Origin: CAUZIR01 sp034421295
GTDB taxonomy: Bacteria > Chloroflexota > Dehalococcoidia > Lucifugimonadales > UBA2962
Length of the DNA: 64,000 nt
Assembly (NCBI GenBank): GCA_034421295.1
Contig: DAOUKM010000021.1
Span: forward strand, 1-64,000
Reading direction: 5' to 3'
Shown here: piece by piece, positions 8,581 through 17,655 of the stretch
Layout: each line of letters opens with the position of its first letter
How positions within the stretch are numbered: position 1 is the stretch's first letter
Position numbers and translations under genes: made by a program
Notes under the pieces: generated by a model
What the model was told of the DNA's origin: nothing
Database searches by the model: none
Seen by the model: the letters and a program-made list of their open reading frames with translations, nothing else

Positions 8581-10782
8581 ATGTCCTTGGATAAGAGCAA
8601 GCTCGAAGCGCTGGCCATCTCAGAGGCCGAGTACGGTGCCATCGTGGACCGGCTCGGCCGCGAGCCGAACGACCTTGAGCTCGGTCTGTTCGGCTCGCTC
8701 TGGAGCGAGCACTGCGGGTACAAGCACTCAAGGCCGCTCCTGAGGACGCTTCCGAGCGAGAGCGAGCGACTGCTGGTCGCTCCCGGGGTCGAGAACGCCG
8801 GCGCGATCGATCTCGGGAACGGAATAGCGGTGGTGATGAAGATCGAGTCGCACAACCACCCGTCCGCGATCGAGCCCTACGAGGGAGCCGCGACGGGGGT
8901 TGGCGGAATCGTCAGGGACATACTCGCGATGGGCGCACGACCGATCGCACTGCTCAACTCGCTGCGCTTCGGCCCGCTCGAGGATGCCGAGAGCCGCAGG
9001 CTGTTCGAAGGTGTGGTGGCGGGGATCTCGGGATACGGAAACTGCATCGGCGTTCCCGATGTCGGGGGCGAGGTCTTCTTCTCAGAGGCCTATCGGTCCA
9101 ATCCCCTGGTCAACGCCATGTGCGTGGGGGTTCTGGATCCCGCCAGGATGGCTCGTGCGGTGGCGGGGGACCCGGGCAACGTGCTGCTCCTGGTCGGTGC
9201 GGATACCGGACGCGATGGGATCCACGGCGCGTCCGGGCTGGCTTCACAGACGTTCGAGGAGGCTCGAGAGGAGCTACGCCCGACCGTGCAGGTCGGCAAC
9301 CCGTTTCTCGAAAAGGTGCTGATCGAGGCGTGCCTTGAGCTCGTGGAATCGGGAGAGTTCGTCGGGCTGCAGGACCTGGGCGCCGCCGGCCTGACCAGCG
9401 CCACGGTGGAGGCGGCGGGCAAGAGCGGCCGCGGTCTGGCCCTCGACGTTTCCGTCGTGCCACGCAGGGACTCGGGCATGACCCCCTACGAGGTCATGCT
9501 CTCGGAGTCGCAGGAGCGCATGCTCGTGGTGGCGAGACCCGACCAGGTCGAGGCCGTCCGCCGCATATTCGGCCGCTGGGACCTCGATGTCACGTCCATC
9601 GGCAGCGTCACCGGCGAGGCGATGATCAGGGTCTCCGATGGCGGCGTCGAGGCGGCCAACGTCCCGGTCGCCCCCCTCATCGATCCTCCCTCGTACCGGC
9701 TCACCGGCGTCAAACCGGAGTGGCTCGACAGACTCCAGTCGCGGGACCTGGGGCAGGTGCCCGTGCCCGGCGAGGATCCCGGGTCCGTGCTCCTTCGGAT
9801 GCTGGCCTCGCCGAACGTCGCCAGCAGGCGAAGGGTCTACCGCCAGTACGACCACCACGTTCAGATAAACACGGTGATCGAGCCGGGAATGGGGGATGCG
9901 GCTGTGCTGCGCCTCGAGGGGACCGGAGGCGGCCTGGCGGTGGCCACGGACGGCAATGGGCGTCTGGGCTTCCTGAACCCGTACGCAGGCGGCGCAATAG
10001 CGGTCGCCGAGGCATGCCGCAACGTGTCGTGCGTGGGCGGCGATCCCATCGCCCTGACGGACTGCCTGAACTTCGGGAACCCGGAGCGCCCCGAGGTCTA
10101 CTACCAGCTCGAGGAGTCGGTACGGGGTCTTGCGGACGCGGCACGGGCGCTTGGAGTGCCGGTGGTCAGCGGAAACGTGAGCCTTTACAACGAGTCTGCG
10201 GGAAGGGCCATCTATCCGACGACGGTCATTGGCGCCCTGGGCGTCCTGGACGATGTCAGGATACGGGCTGGAATAGGCTTCGTCGAGCAGGGTGACGCGG
10301 TGATCCTGCTGGGAGCCGAGGCCCTGAGCGGTGAGCCCTCGCAGCTCGCCGGCAGCGAGTACCTCGAGAGGATTCACGGACAGGTCGCGGGCAACCCGCG
10401 CATAGACCTGGCGCTGGAGGCGGCGGTGCAGCGCACCTGCAGACGCCTGGTGAGGGAGGGGATCGCCCGATCCGCCCACGATGTTTCGGAGGGAGGGCTC
10501 GGGGTGGCGCTGGCCGAGTGCTGCATCATCGGCGACATCGGGCTGGAGCTCTCGGCGGACCTGCCGGATCGATGGGATGCCGCCCTGTTCGGCGAGCCGC
10601 AGTCGCTGATCGTAGTCTCAACCGGCGCCGACCGGCTGGAGTGCGCATCCGCGGTGGCGGCCGAAGAGGGCGTGCCCTTTGCCCGCCTTGGTACGGTGGG
10701 CGGCAAGGTGATTCGTCTTGGAGCGTCCAGGCCCCTTCAGGTCGCAGAACTCGCGTCGGCATGGCACGGCGGGATCGAATGA
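8581..10782 (+). CDS. purL: Phosphoribosylformylglycinamidine synthase, large subunit (small type)
   Basis: ATP-dependent amidation of FGAR to FGAM in de novo purine synthesis, using ammonia from PurQ. At 733 residues it has the length of the bacterial/archaeal PurL that needs separate PurQ and PurS. Recognisable AIRS-type features include LWSEHCGYKHSR near the N-terminus, ESHNHPSAIEPYEGAATGVGG, DLGAAGLTSA and CLNFGNPERPE. The ATG directly follows the upstream TGA. No purS gene is visible next to purQ or purL, so it must lie elsewhere. Confidence 0.96.
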   Translation: MSLDKSKLEALAISEAEYGAIVDRLGREPNDLELGLFGSLWSEHCGYKHSRPLLRTLPSESERLLVAPGVENAGAIDLGNGIAVVMKIESHNHPSAIEPYEGAATGVGGIVRDILAMGARPIALLNSLRFGPLEDAESRRLFEGVVAGISGYGNCIGVPDVGGEVFFSEAYRSNPLVNAMCVGVLDPARMARAVAGDPGNVLLLVGADTGRDGIHGASGLASQTFEEAREELRPTVQVGNPFLEKVLIEACLELVESGEFVGLQDLGAAGLTSATVEAAGKSGRGLALDVSVVPRRDSGMTPYEVMLSESQERMLVVARPDQVEAVRRIFGRWDLDVTSIGSVTGEAMIRVSDGGVEAANVPVAPLIDPPSYRLTGVKPEWLDRLQSRDLGQVPVPGEDPGSVLLRMLASPNVASRRRVYRQYDHHVQINTVIEPGMGDAAVLRLEGTGGGLAVATDGNGRLGFLNPYAGGAIAVAEACRNVSCVGGDPIALTDCLNFGNPERPEVYYQLEESVRGLADAARALGVPVVSGNVSLYNESAGRAIYPTTVIGALGVLDDVRIRAGIGFVEQGDAVILLGAEALSGEPSQLAGSEYLERIHGQVAGNPRIDLALEAAVQRTCRRLVREGIARSAHDVSEGGLGVALAECCIIGDIGLELSADLPDRWDAALFGEPQSLIVVSTGADRLECASAVAAEEGVPFARLGTVGGKVIRLGASRPLQVAELASAWHGGIE

Positions 10783-10808
10783 GACCCGGCCTGATGCTGC
10801 GGGGCAAA

Positions 10809-10838
10809 TTGACACTGGTTTTGGACGAATGCTAAATT
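10809..10838 (+). promoter_or_regulatory. Promoter upstream of the FmdB-like gene and dtd
   Basis: TTGACA (10809-10814), 18-bp spacer, then TAAATT (10833-10838), in the gap after purL. It shares the AATTGACACTG context with the promoter at 1070. The leader would be about 75 nt. Confidence 0.55.
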
Positions 10839-10919
10839 CGGGGGTGGCCTGGCAGTGGGAGCGTACGATTGCCAGCGTTCGGCTGTGCGGGGCCACTCAG
10901 ATCCTTCGGAGACCTTTCA

Positions 10920-11240
10920 TTGCCCAGATACGACTATGAATGCGAGGCCGGGCACAGCTTTGAGCTGAAGCAGAGCTTTGTATCCGAGCCGGTCGCCGAT
11001 TGCCCCATATGCGGCATTGTCGCCTCGCGCAAGTTCAGTGCGGTGCCCATAGTCTTTAAGGGCTCGGGCTGGTACGTAAACGACTACGGCAAGAAGGGCT
11101 CGTCCTCGACGTCGACCGCGAGCAGGGATGACGGCGGCTCGGCGAAGGCCGAAGGGTCCTCCACCAAGGACGGAGCCAAGGCGGAAGCTCCGGCCAAGAG
11201 CGCCGCCAAGGAGAAGGCCGGAACCAAGTCCGGCGACTGA
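10920..11240 (+). CDS. FmdB-like zinc-ribbon protein with Lys/Ala-rich tail
   Basis: About 106 residues. The first 55 match the FmdB/CxxC_CXXC_SSSS regulatory-type zinc ribbon (MPRYDYEC start, CPIC knuckle, FKGSGWYVNDY end). The first knuckle has only one cysteine (C8) followed by EAGH, so His12 probably replaces the second ligand. The rest is a low-complexity tail rich in Ser, Lys and Ala, likely disordered. TTG 10920 is chosen because the family starts exactly there (M-P-x-Y-x-Y). dtd follows after 1 bp. Function of the family is not settled; a transcription role is only assumed. Confidence 0.75.
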   Translation: MPRYDYECEAGHSFELKQSFVSEPVADCPICGIVASRKFSAVPIVFKGSGWYVNDYGKKGSSSTSTASRDDGGSAKAEGSSTKDGAKAEAPAKSAAKEKAGTKSGD

Positions 11241-11241
11241 G

Positions 11242-11706
11242 GTGCGCGCGCTCGTTCAGCGCGTGTCCGGAGCCTCGGTGGACGTTGACGGACGTACCGT
11301 CGGCAGCATCGGCCGGGGCCTTGTCCTTCTGATAGGCATCTCCCGGCTTGATGACGAGCAGGACGCGCGATACATAGTCGATAAGTCCGTGAACCTGCGC
11401 ATATTTCCCGACGGGGACGGCAGGTTCGACCGTTCGGCCCTCGATGTCGGTGCCGAACTGCTGCTGATTTCTCAGTTCACGCTCTACGGAGACACCCGCA
11501 AGGGACGGCGTCCGAGCTTCGTCGATGCCGCCCGGCCCGAGCGGGCCGATGAGCTCTTCCGGTCCACCGTCGAGTTGTTCAGGGAGACGGGCCTCGCGGT
11601 TGAGACCGGGGTGTTCCAGGCCCACATGATGGTGTCGCTGGTCAATGACGGCCCCGTCACCATCTGGCTCGACTCAAGCGACAGGAAAAGGCCGCGACGA
11701 GACTAG
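11242..11706 (+). CDS. dtd: D-aminoacyl-tRNA deacylase
   Basis: Hydrolyses D-aminoacyl-tRNAs, and also Gly-tRNA-Ala, to keep D-amino acids out of protein. 154 residues, normal length. The two active-site signatures are intact: SQFTLYGD and NDGPVT (the cross-subunit GP motif). The start is GTG 11242 (MRALVQRVSGASV), 1 bp after the preceding stop. Cytoplasmic homodimer in known family members. Confidence 0.95.
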   Translation: MRALVQRVSGASVDVDGRTVGSIGRGLVLLIGISRLDDEQDARYIVDKSVNLRIFPDGDGRFDRSALDVGAELLLISQFTLYGDTRKGRRPSFVDAARPERADELFRSTVELFRETGLAVETGVFQAHMMVSLVNDGPVTIWLDSSDRKRPRRD

Positions 11707-11759
11707 GCGCCCGCCGTCCCCGCCTGTCCGGGGGAGCCTGAGGCCCTGCGAGCGGGCGC

Positions 11760-13058
11760 CTAACGCGGGGATGGGAAGGCCAGGACGCCCCCGGCTATCG
11801 GGCCCCCGCCCGCGGGGTTGTCCACCGGCAGGACGATGACCTGCGATCCAGAGGTCTGAGCCGCCGATACCACCCCTCTCCACAGCCTTCCGGCAAATAC
11901 CAGCCGTCGACCGTCGTGCGACCAGGGCGAATGGGAAAGCGCGTACTGGTCGAAGAACGAAAAGAGCACGAGCTGGGGGCCGGAGGGGATGAAATCCGCC
12001 AGCAGCCTGGACTCGTTCGTGGCCACGTCGTATAGGCGCCAGGAGAGCGTGCCCCGCGCGTCGGGCGCGGTGACGTAGGCGATCCTGGAACCGCCGGGCG
12101 ACCAGAACATCGCTATCATCAGGTCACCCACGCCCAGGTCGGTGGAATTCCCGCTCGCATCGTAGAGCCTGAAACCCTCGCCCAGGATCACCTGCTGACC
12201 CATGTAGGTCGTGATGCCGCTCGTCCCGTGGACTGCGAGATGGCGCCCGTCGGGGGACCAGGACAGGGCCGAGTGGATCACGGGGGCGCGATCGACCCTC
12301 GTCCTTGCACCGTCGGGAGTCGCCATGACGATCACGTGATCACCGCCGCCGTCCCTTTCCACGTATGCGAATCGGGCGTCGGCAGGAGACCAGGCCGACA
12401 CCCTATACCTCTCGGCCAGGGAATCCACCCTGGTCGTCGGGTACCCGTCCACCGTGTCGCCGGACCAAACGTCTATGAGGATATTGTCCTGCGCGCGGTG
12501 GGCCAGAAGGAAACGAGAGTCGGCCGACCAGCTCAGCCAGAGCGGGCCGTCACCCAGGATCTCCCGCGGTGGGGCATCGTCGCTGCGGTCGTCGAGCAAG
12601 AGCGCAAGGCCATCCTCACGTCCGGCGATGAAGGCGAGGTGAGCACCGTCCGGCGACCAGATCGGATAGTGGACAACGTCCTCGGCCAGAAGACCGACGA
12701 AGCCGATGGCACCGGAATGCAGGCTGCTCACGGTACCCTCGGCCAGCTCGGCCTCCAGCAGCAGGACCCGCACGTTCTCTGCGGCATCCCCGAGGACGGC
12801 CGAAAAGACGATGGTCCGGCCGTCGGGCGACCAGGTCGGCCAGGTATAGAAGCCACCGTCCGCCGGGCTCAGCTGACGCCTGGACGATCCGTCGGGAGCG
12901 GCGGTCCAGATCTCCCCCTCCGGCGTGACGTAGACGATCCGGTCGATCACCGGATCGGGTGGAAGCACCTGGGCGTCGGTGGGACTGCCGACGGCCGCGA
13001 CCACTCCTATCGCGACCAGGCCGCCCGTGATCACGGCCAAGGCGGCAAGGAGCCTCAA
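11760..13058 (-). CDS. TolB-like WD40/PD40 beta-propeller protein with N-terminal membrane anchor
   Basis: 432 residues. After a hydrophobic N-terminal segment (about residues 3-25, signal peptide or anchor) there are repeated PD40-type blades with the W-S-P-D-G signature (for example WSPDGRTIVFS and WSPDGAHLAF). Such propellers usually bind protein or glycan partners outside the membrane; no enzymatic residues are evident. Start TTG 13058. It follows nadC by 27 bp and ends the miaB-nadA-nadC operon, with no obvious functional link. Confidence 0.75.
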   Translation of the reverse strand: MRLLAALAVITGGLVAIGVVAAVGSPTDAQVLPPDPVIDRIVYVTPEGEIWTAAPDGSSRRQLSPADGGFYTWPTWSPDGRTIVFSAVLGDAAENVRVLLLEAELAEGTVSSLHSGAIGFVGLLAEDVVHYPIWSPDGAHLAFIAGREDGLALLLDDRSDDAPPREILGDGPLWLSWSADSRFLLAHRAQDNILIDVWSGDTVDGYPTTRVDSLAERYRVSAWSPADARFAYVERDGGGDHVIVMATPDGARTRVDRAPVIHSALSWSPDGRHLAVHGTSGITTYMGQQVILGEGFRLYDASGNSTDLGVGDLMIAMFWSPGGSRIAYVTAPDARGTLSWRLYDVATNESRLLADFIPSGPQLVLFSFFDQYALSHSPWSHDGRRLVFAGRLWRGVVSAAQTSGSQVIVLPVDNPAGGGPIAGGVLAFPSPR

Positions 13059-13085
13059 TTCACCGCCCGCCGCAGCGCCGGCGCA

Positions 13086-13940
13086 TCACAGGACACGCAG
13101 GCTCATGTCCAGCGCGGGAGCCGAGTGCGTGAGGGCGCCAACGGATATGAAGTCCACCCCGGTCTCGGCTATGGCCCGCACGCTTTTAAGATCGACGCCG
13201 CCGGAAGCCTCCAGGACCACGCCGCCTGCGGCCATTGCGACCGCCTCCCGCATTGTCTCGACATCCATGTTGTCCAGCATGACGACGTCGGCGGCTCCCT
13301 TGAGTGCCTCCCGGAGCTGGTCCAGGTCCTCGACCTCCACCTCGACCCGGACCGAGTGGCGTCCGGCCGAGCGGGCCCTGGCGACGATGTCGCTCAGTGC
13401 CTCGCCGCCGGCGCGCAGCACGCTGATGTGATTGTCCTTGATGAGTATCCCGTCGCCGGCCGAGGTCCGGTGGTTGCGAGCACCCCCGGTGGCGACGGCA
13501 TACTTTTGCAGTGCACGCAGTCCGGGCATGGTCTTGCGGGTATCGACGATCACCGCCCCGGTACCCTCTACCGCCGCGACGTAGCGGGAGGTGAGGGTCG
13601 CGATGCCGCTGAGGTGCTGCAGGAAGTTGAGCGCCGTCCTTTCGCCGCCTAGGATGGACGCGGACGACCCCTCAAGGTCCAGGACCACGCTCCCGGGCTC
13701 GACCCGGCTGCCTTCGGCGACCGGCAGCCGGGTGAGGACGTCGGGGTCGATGACCTCAAAGACCGTTCTTGCAACCTGACCGCCGCAGACCACCCCTGCC
13801 GCCCCGGCTTCGACTACGGCCCTGATCCTGCCGGCGGGGTGCATGAGGGCATCGGTGGTTAGATCGCCGCCGCCGAGATCCTCGGCCACGGCCGCCTCGA
13901 CGATCCGCCGGACGATGGGAGGCGCAGGCAGCCTACCCAT
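13086..13940 (-). CDS. nadC: Nicotinate-nucleotide pyrophosphorylase (carboxylating), QPRTase
   Basis: Converts quinolinate and PRPP to nicotinate mononucleotide in NAD synthesis. 284 residues with the family segments GGDLTTDAL, ERTALNFLQHLSGIAT, DTRKTMPGLR, KYAVATGGARNHR and EASGGV, which cover the quinolinate and PRPP sites. Start ATG 13940. nadA is immediately upstream in the same operon and makes its substrate; nadB (L-aspartate oxidase) is not in the window. Confidence 0.96.
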   Translation of the reverse strand: MGRLPAPPIVRRIVEAAVAEDLGGGDLTTDALMHPAGRIRAVVEAGAAGVVCGGQVARTVFEVIDPDVLTRLPVAEGSRVEPGSVVLDLEGSSASILGGERTALNFLQHLSGIATLTSRYVAAVEGTGAVIVDTRKTMPGLRALQKYAVATGGARNHRTSAGDGILIKDNHISVLRAGGEALSDIVARARSAGRHSVRVEVEVEDLDQLREALKGAADVVMLDNMDVETMREAVAMAAGGVVLEASGGVDLKSVRAIAETGVDFISVGALTHSAPALDMSLRVL

Positions 13941-14025
13941 GGCGCGTCGGCATCAGGCGGGGAGCTCTTTGCATTGCGTTCGACGGCCCCCGGTCAATCG
14001 GAGGCAGGGGTTCCGGCTCGCAGCG

Positions 14026-15246
14026 CTAGACCACGCTCAGCATGCGGTCCAGGGCTATGCGGGCATGCTCCCGGGTCCGCTCGTCCACCCTGATCCGATT
14101 GACGACGACACCCTCATTGAGGCCGTCGAGCACCCAGAGCAGGTAGGCGGGGTGTATCCGGTACATCGTCGAGCAGGGGCACACCACGGGGTCCAGGCAG
14201 AATATCCTCTTGTCCGGATGCTCTGCGGCCAGCCGGTTGACCATGCTGATCTCGGTGCCCACCCCCCACACGGACCCGGGGGAAGACTCCCCGATGGTCC
14301 TGAGTATGAATTCCGTTGAGCCATTGAAGTCGGCCGCGTCAACCACGTCCTTGGTGCACTCGGGATGGACCAGTATCTTCACCTCAGGGATGCGCTCCCT
14401 TGCGTGGGCTATCTGGTCCACCGTAAAGCGCGTGTGCACCGAGCAGTGTCCCTTCCACAGGATCATGCGCGCTCGCCTCAGGGCGTCCGGGCTGTGGCCC
14501 CCGAGGGGCCTGTAGGGGTCCCAGACGAGCATCTCGTCCAGTCCGATCCCTAACCTGATCGCCGTGTTCCTGCCCAGATGCTGGTCGGGCAGGAAGAGAA
14601 TGCGTTCCCCCCTCTCGAGGGCCCAGCGGAAGGTGGCAGGGGCATTGGAGGACGTGCACACGATCCCGCCGTTGGCGCCGCACAGCGCCTTGATCCCGGC
14701 GGTCGAGTTCATGTAGGTGATCGGTATCACCCCACCGTACGCCCCCAGGACTTCACTCAGGTCATCCCAGCAGTCGAGCACGTCATCGAGCTGTGCCATG
14801 TCGGCCATCGAGCATCCGGCGGTCATGTTGGGCAGGATCACCGAGACGTCCCTCTCGGTCAGGACGTCGGCGGTCTCGGCCATGAAATGGACCCCGCAGA
14901 AGATGATGTATTCGACGTCCTCGCGCTCGGTGGCCTGGCGGGACAGGTTGAACGAATCGCCCCTGAAGTCGGCGAACTCTATGACGTCGTCCCTCTGGTA
15001 GTGGTGGCCCAGGATCAGCAGGCGATCCGACAGGCGTGCCCTGGCCGCGCGGATACGCCCGGTCAGCTCGGCGGGCTCGATGCGAAGGTATTCGGGAGGA
15101 ATGCGCTGCCAGCGGACCCCGGCCCTGAACTCGGCCTCGAGGGTCTCCGATCGCAGCTGGGGCCCGCTCTGGCAGAATGCCGACTGCTCTATCTCGGTTA
15201 CCGGAAGCGCCCTATCCCTCAGCTTCTCTTCGATTAGGGTGGCCAT
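14026..15246 (-). CDS. nadA: Quinolinate synthase A
   Basis: 4Fe-4S enzyme condensing iminoaspartate and dihydroxyacetone phosphate to quinolinate. 406 residues, with LGHHYQRDDV near the N-terminus, the ITYMNST motif and the expected cysteine regions: KALCGANGG, HPECTKDV and PVVCPCSTM. Start ATG 15246, 15 bp after the end of miaB. MiaB and NadA are both iron-sulfur enzymes, and co-transcription could couple them to iron-sulfur supply (inference). Confidence 0.96.
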   Translation of the reverse strand: MATLIEEKLRDRALPVTEIEQSAFCQSGPQLRSETLEAEFRAGVRWQRIPPEYLRIEPAELTGRIRAARARLSDRLLILGHHYQRDDVIEFADFRGDSFNLSRQATEREDVEYIIFCGVHFMAETADVLTERDVSVILPNMTAGCSMADMAQLDDVLDCWDDLSEVLGAYGGVIPITYMNSTAGIKALCGANGGIVCTSSNAPATFRWALERGERILFLPDQHLGRNTAIRLGIGLDEMLVWDPYRPLGGHSPDALRRARMILWKGHCSVHTRFTVDQIAHARERIPEVKILVHPECTKDVVDAADFNGSTEFILRTIGESSPGSVWGVGTEISMVNRLAAEHPDKRIFCLDPVVCPCSTMYRIHPAYLLWVLDGLNEGVVVNRIRVDERTREHARIALDRMLSVV

Positions 15247-15261
15247 CTTCTCCCCCTCTTG

Positions 15262-16575
15262 CTAGGCGACTGCCGGCCCCAGAGCGCCGGCCTCGGCCAC
15301 CTGCGCGCTTCCCACCAGCGCCCAGGGTCCAGTCTTATCGATGCGCACGTCGATCGTATGGCCGATCAGCTCATCGGGGCTGTCGGCGTCGAAGTGCACC
15401 AGCTTGTCGTTTCGATTTCGTCCGGTCGCCCTCCCGCCGCGAACCTGCTCTACGAGCACCTGCTCGGTCCGCCCAAGGAATGCGGCGTTCAGCTCCGTGG
15501 CTATGCCCTCCTGCAGGGCCTCCAGCTCCGCAAGCCGACGCCTCTTTTCCTCCGCGGGAACGTCGTCCTCCATCTTTCGCGCGGCTATGGTCCCCTCCCT
15601 GGTCGAGTAGGCGGCGGCGTGTACCTTGTCGAACCTGACCTCTTCGATCAGGTCGCGCGTCCTCTGAAACTGGCGGTCGCTCTCGCCGCAAAAGCCGACT
15701 ATGACATCGGTGCTCATCGTCGCGCCCGGTATGCGGCTTCGAATCGTCTCGACCTTCCGCAGGTACTCGTCCCGGGTGTAGCCGCGGCGCATGCGATCAA
15801 GCACCTCGTCGTCACCGGCCTGCACCGGGAGGTTTATGTGCTCACAGACCTTCTCGAGGCCGGCCACGGCATCGATTATCCGCTCGCTCATGTCGTTGGG
15901 ATGGGAGGTGAGAAAGCGTATGCGCTCCAGCCCCTCGACCTCGTTCACCTCGGCGAGCAGGTCGGCAAGGTCAGGGGCCCTGGGCAGGTCATGGCCGTAG
16001 GAGTCGACGTTCTGGCCTAGAAGGGTGATCTCCTTTACCCCTCTTCGGACGAGCATCTCCGCCTCTCTCACCAGCTCGTCGATCGGCCGGCTCACCTCCC
16101 TGCCCCTGCGGTACGGGATGATGCAGAAGGTGCAGAACTTGTCGCATCCATGGATTATGGGAACGTAGGTTGCCACCGCGGGCTTGGCGACGAGCGGGCC
16201 GATGCAGCCCTCCGGATCAATGCCCAGCCGCTCGCTGAGCAGCTCTATGAGTGGATCGAACTGCTGCGGTCGCATGAACACGTCGACGTAGGGAAATCGT
16301 TCGCGCAGCTGCTCGGTCCTGGGCCCTACCATGCAGCCCATCAGGGCAAGCACGCGATCCGGGCGTGAGTTCCTTACGGGCTTAAGGCGCGTCAGGTTGC
16401 CGACGACGCGATCCTCGGCGCTCTGGCGCACGACGCAGCTGTTGAGGACGATGACGTCGGCGTCGTCGGCGCTTGGAGAGGGCGCCAGGCCCATCTGGCC
16501 CATGGCGCTTTCGAGGCGTTCGGAGTCGGCCTTGTTCATTTGGCAACCGACGGTCCAGACGTGATAGCTCTTCAC
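15262..16575 (-). CDS. miaB: tRNA-2-methylthio-N6-dimethylallyladenosine synthase
   Basis: Radical-SAM methylthiotransferase modifying i6A37 of tRNAs. It has an N-terminal UPF0004 domain (WTVGCQMNKADSERL, with further Cys in LNSCVV and LMGCMV), a radical SAM motif CDKFCTFCIIPYRRG, and a C-terminal TRAM domain. The start is GTG 16575 because the conserved family N-terminus begins there (437 residues); a longer frame from TTG 16662 would begin inside the -10 box and is rejected. First gene of the miaB-nadA-nadC operon. Confidence 0.94.
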   Translation of the reverse strand: MKSYHVWTVGCQMNKADSERLESAMGQMGLAPSPSADDADVIVLNSCVVRQSAEDRVVGNLTRLKPVRNSRPDRVLALMGCMVGPRTEQLRERFPYVDVFMRPQQFDPLIELLSERLGIDPEGCIGPLVAKPAVATYVPIIHGCDKFCTFCIIPYRRGREVSRPIDELVREAEMLVRRGVKEITLLGQNVDSYGHDLPRAPDLADLLAEVNEVEGLERIRFLTSHPNDMSERIIDAVAGLEKVCEHINLPVQAGDDEVLDRMRRGYTRDEYLRKVETIRSRIPGATMSTDVIVGFCGESDRQFQRTRDLIEEVRFDKVHAAAYSTREGTIAARKMEDDVPAEEKRRRLAELEALQEGIATELNAAFLGRTEQVLVEQVRGGRATGRNRNDKLVHFDADSPDELIGHTIDVRIDKTGPWALVGSAQVAEAGALGPAVA

Positions 16576-16660
16576 TGGCGTTCGGCTCGGCTCATGGGGG
16601 TGGATTCGACCTCCGGGTAACGACCCGAGGCCGGGGCGAAGCGGCTCCCCACTCGATGCC

Positions 16661-16689
16661 AATATAGCAAAGAATCATGCATGATTCAA
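16661..16689 (-). promoter_or_regulatory. Promoter of the miaB-nadA-nadC operon
   Basis: Minus strand: TTGAAT (16689-16684), 17-bp spacer, TATATT (16666-16661). The leader to the miaB GTG would be about 80 nt. It is AT-rich compared with its surroundings. Confidence 0.7.
16672..16687. promoter_or_regulatory. Perfect 16-bp palindrome GAATCATGCATGATTC, probable operator
   Basis: A perfect inverted repeat covering part of the -35 box and most of the spacer of the miaB/nad promoter, the usual place for a repressor site. The cognate regulator is not identifiable in the window; an NAD-responsive or iron-sulfur-responsive repressor is a guess from the operon content. Confidence 0.65.
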
Positions 16690-16917
16690 AGTAGATGCTT
16701 GTGAAAAACCACACTATCCGCCATCATAAAACGTTATTCGTTACAGATATGGAAAGAGAGCGCACTTTTCATTGATCCCATCCCTCGCCTCGAATCCGAA
16801 GGACGAAGGATTGGTAAAAGTTTCACAATTTCGGTAATGGCCGGGCCATGAACCGGCCCGCGACCGCAATAGCGTGCGGTGCAGGGCCCGGGTGCGTCGC
16901 CGGCGGGGCACCGGATC

Positions 16918-17358
16918 CTAGTCCAGCGGGGAGAACTCCCGCCCGTCCTGGGTGCCTATCCAGACCTGCCCGCCCTCGAAGTGCTCCTTCTTCCAGATCG
17001 GCACGATCTGCTTTATGCGGTCGATCGCGTACTGGCAGGCTTGGAACGCGTCCTGCCGGTGCGGGGCCGAGGCAGCGACTACCAGGCTGATCTCGCCTAT
17101 GTCCACGCGCCCGATGCGATGGCCGATCGCAACGCCGCCAAGCTCCCAGCGCTCGATCATCTCCGATGCCACCTGGGCCAGCGTCTTGTCCGCCATCGGG
17201 CGATAGGCCTCGTACTCGAGCATCGTCACCCGTCTGCCGGCGTTGTGATCGCGTGTGGTCCCCAGGAAGGTCACCACCGCCCCGCTGCTGCCGGAGCGGA
17301 CCCGGTCCGTCAGCTCTCCCGGTTCGAGCGGACCTTCGGTGACAAGGATGCTCGGCAC
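16918..17358 (-). CDS. moaE: Molybdopterin synthase catalytic subunit
   Basis: Large subunit of MPT synthase, which transfers sulfur from MoaD thiocarboxylate to precursor Z (cPMP). 146 residues; typical segments include FLGTTRDHN, LEYEAYRPMA, IGHRIGRVDIGE, SAPHRQDAFQACQYAID and the active-site lysine region PIWKKEHFEGG. Start GTG 17358, 1 bp after the moaD stop. The Mo cofactor would serve Mo hydroxylases such as the CoxS/CoxM type encoded at 24.6-26 kb. Confidence 0.94.
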   Translation of the reverse strand: MPSILVTEGPLEPGELTDRVRSGSSGAVVTFLGTTRDHNAGRRVTMLEYEAYRPMADKTLAQVASEMIERWELGGVAIGHRIGRVDIGEISLVVAASAPHRQDAFQACQYAIDRIKQIVPIWKKEHFEGGQVWIGTQDGREFSPLD

Positions 17359-17359
17359 A

Positions 17360-17632
17360 CTAGCGGGGGCCAGGGCTGCCTCCTCCCGAAACGGGTGGAA
17401 TCAATGCGACTTCATCCCCGTCCCTGAGGGCAAAGTCGTGGCGCTGATACTCCTCGTTGACGGCCGCGACGATGCGGCTGTGGTCGCTGGGGAGGCCCGG
17501 GTACAGTCCGCACATGGTGAGCGCGAGGCCCCCGACCGTGGCGCCCTCGTCGAGCTCGATGTCTACCGAGGACGACCCGACCGCCTCGCGGTAGCCGGCA
17601 AACAGCACCACCTTCACCCTCACCCCTGCCAT
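17360..17632 (-). CDS. moaD: Molybdopterin synthase sulfur-carrier subunit with C-terminal extension
   Basis: 90-residue ubiquitin-fold sulfur carrier. Family segments are clear: VKVVLFAGYREAVG, an AAVNEEY strand and the final DGDEVALIPPVSGG. In known MoaD the Gly-Gly is the C-terminus and is adenylated and thiocarboxylated. Here the frame continues six residues (GSPGPR) to a TAG, so the glycines are not terminal as encoded. Start ATG 17632. Located between a CaiB-type CoA transferase gene and moaE on the minus strand. Confidence 0.87.
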   Translation of the reverse strand: MAGVRVKVVLFAGYREAVGSSSVDIELDEGATVGGLALTMCGLYPGLPSDHSRIVAAVNEEYQRHDFALRDGDEVALIPPVSGGGSPGPR

Positions 17633-17655
17633 ATCTTCATATGGTCACGGTCGCA

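Noticed and set aside
12228..13652. 474-codon plus-strand open frame opposite the propeller gene and nadC
   Set aside because: Antisense shadow of two well-supported genes in high-GC DNA; no motifs and no ribosome-binding site.
16839..16862. Terminator for moaE from GGCCGG/CCGGCC hairpin
   Set aside because: No T-run follows on the minus strand, and the stem is short.
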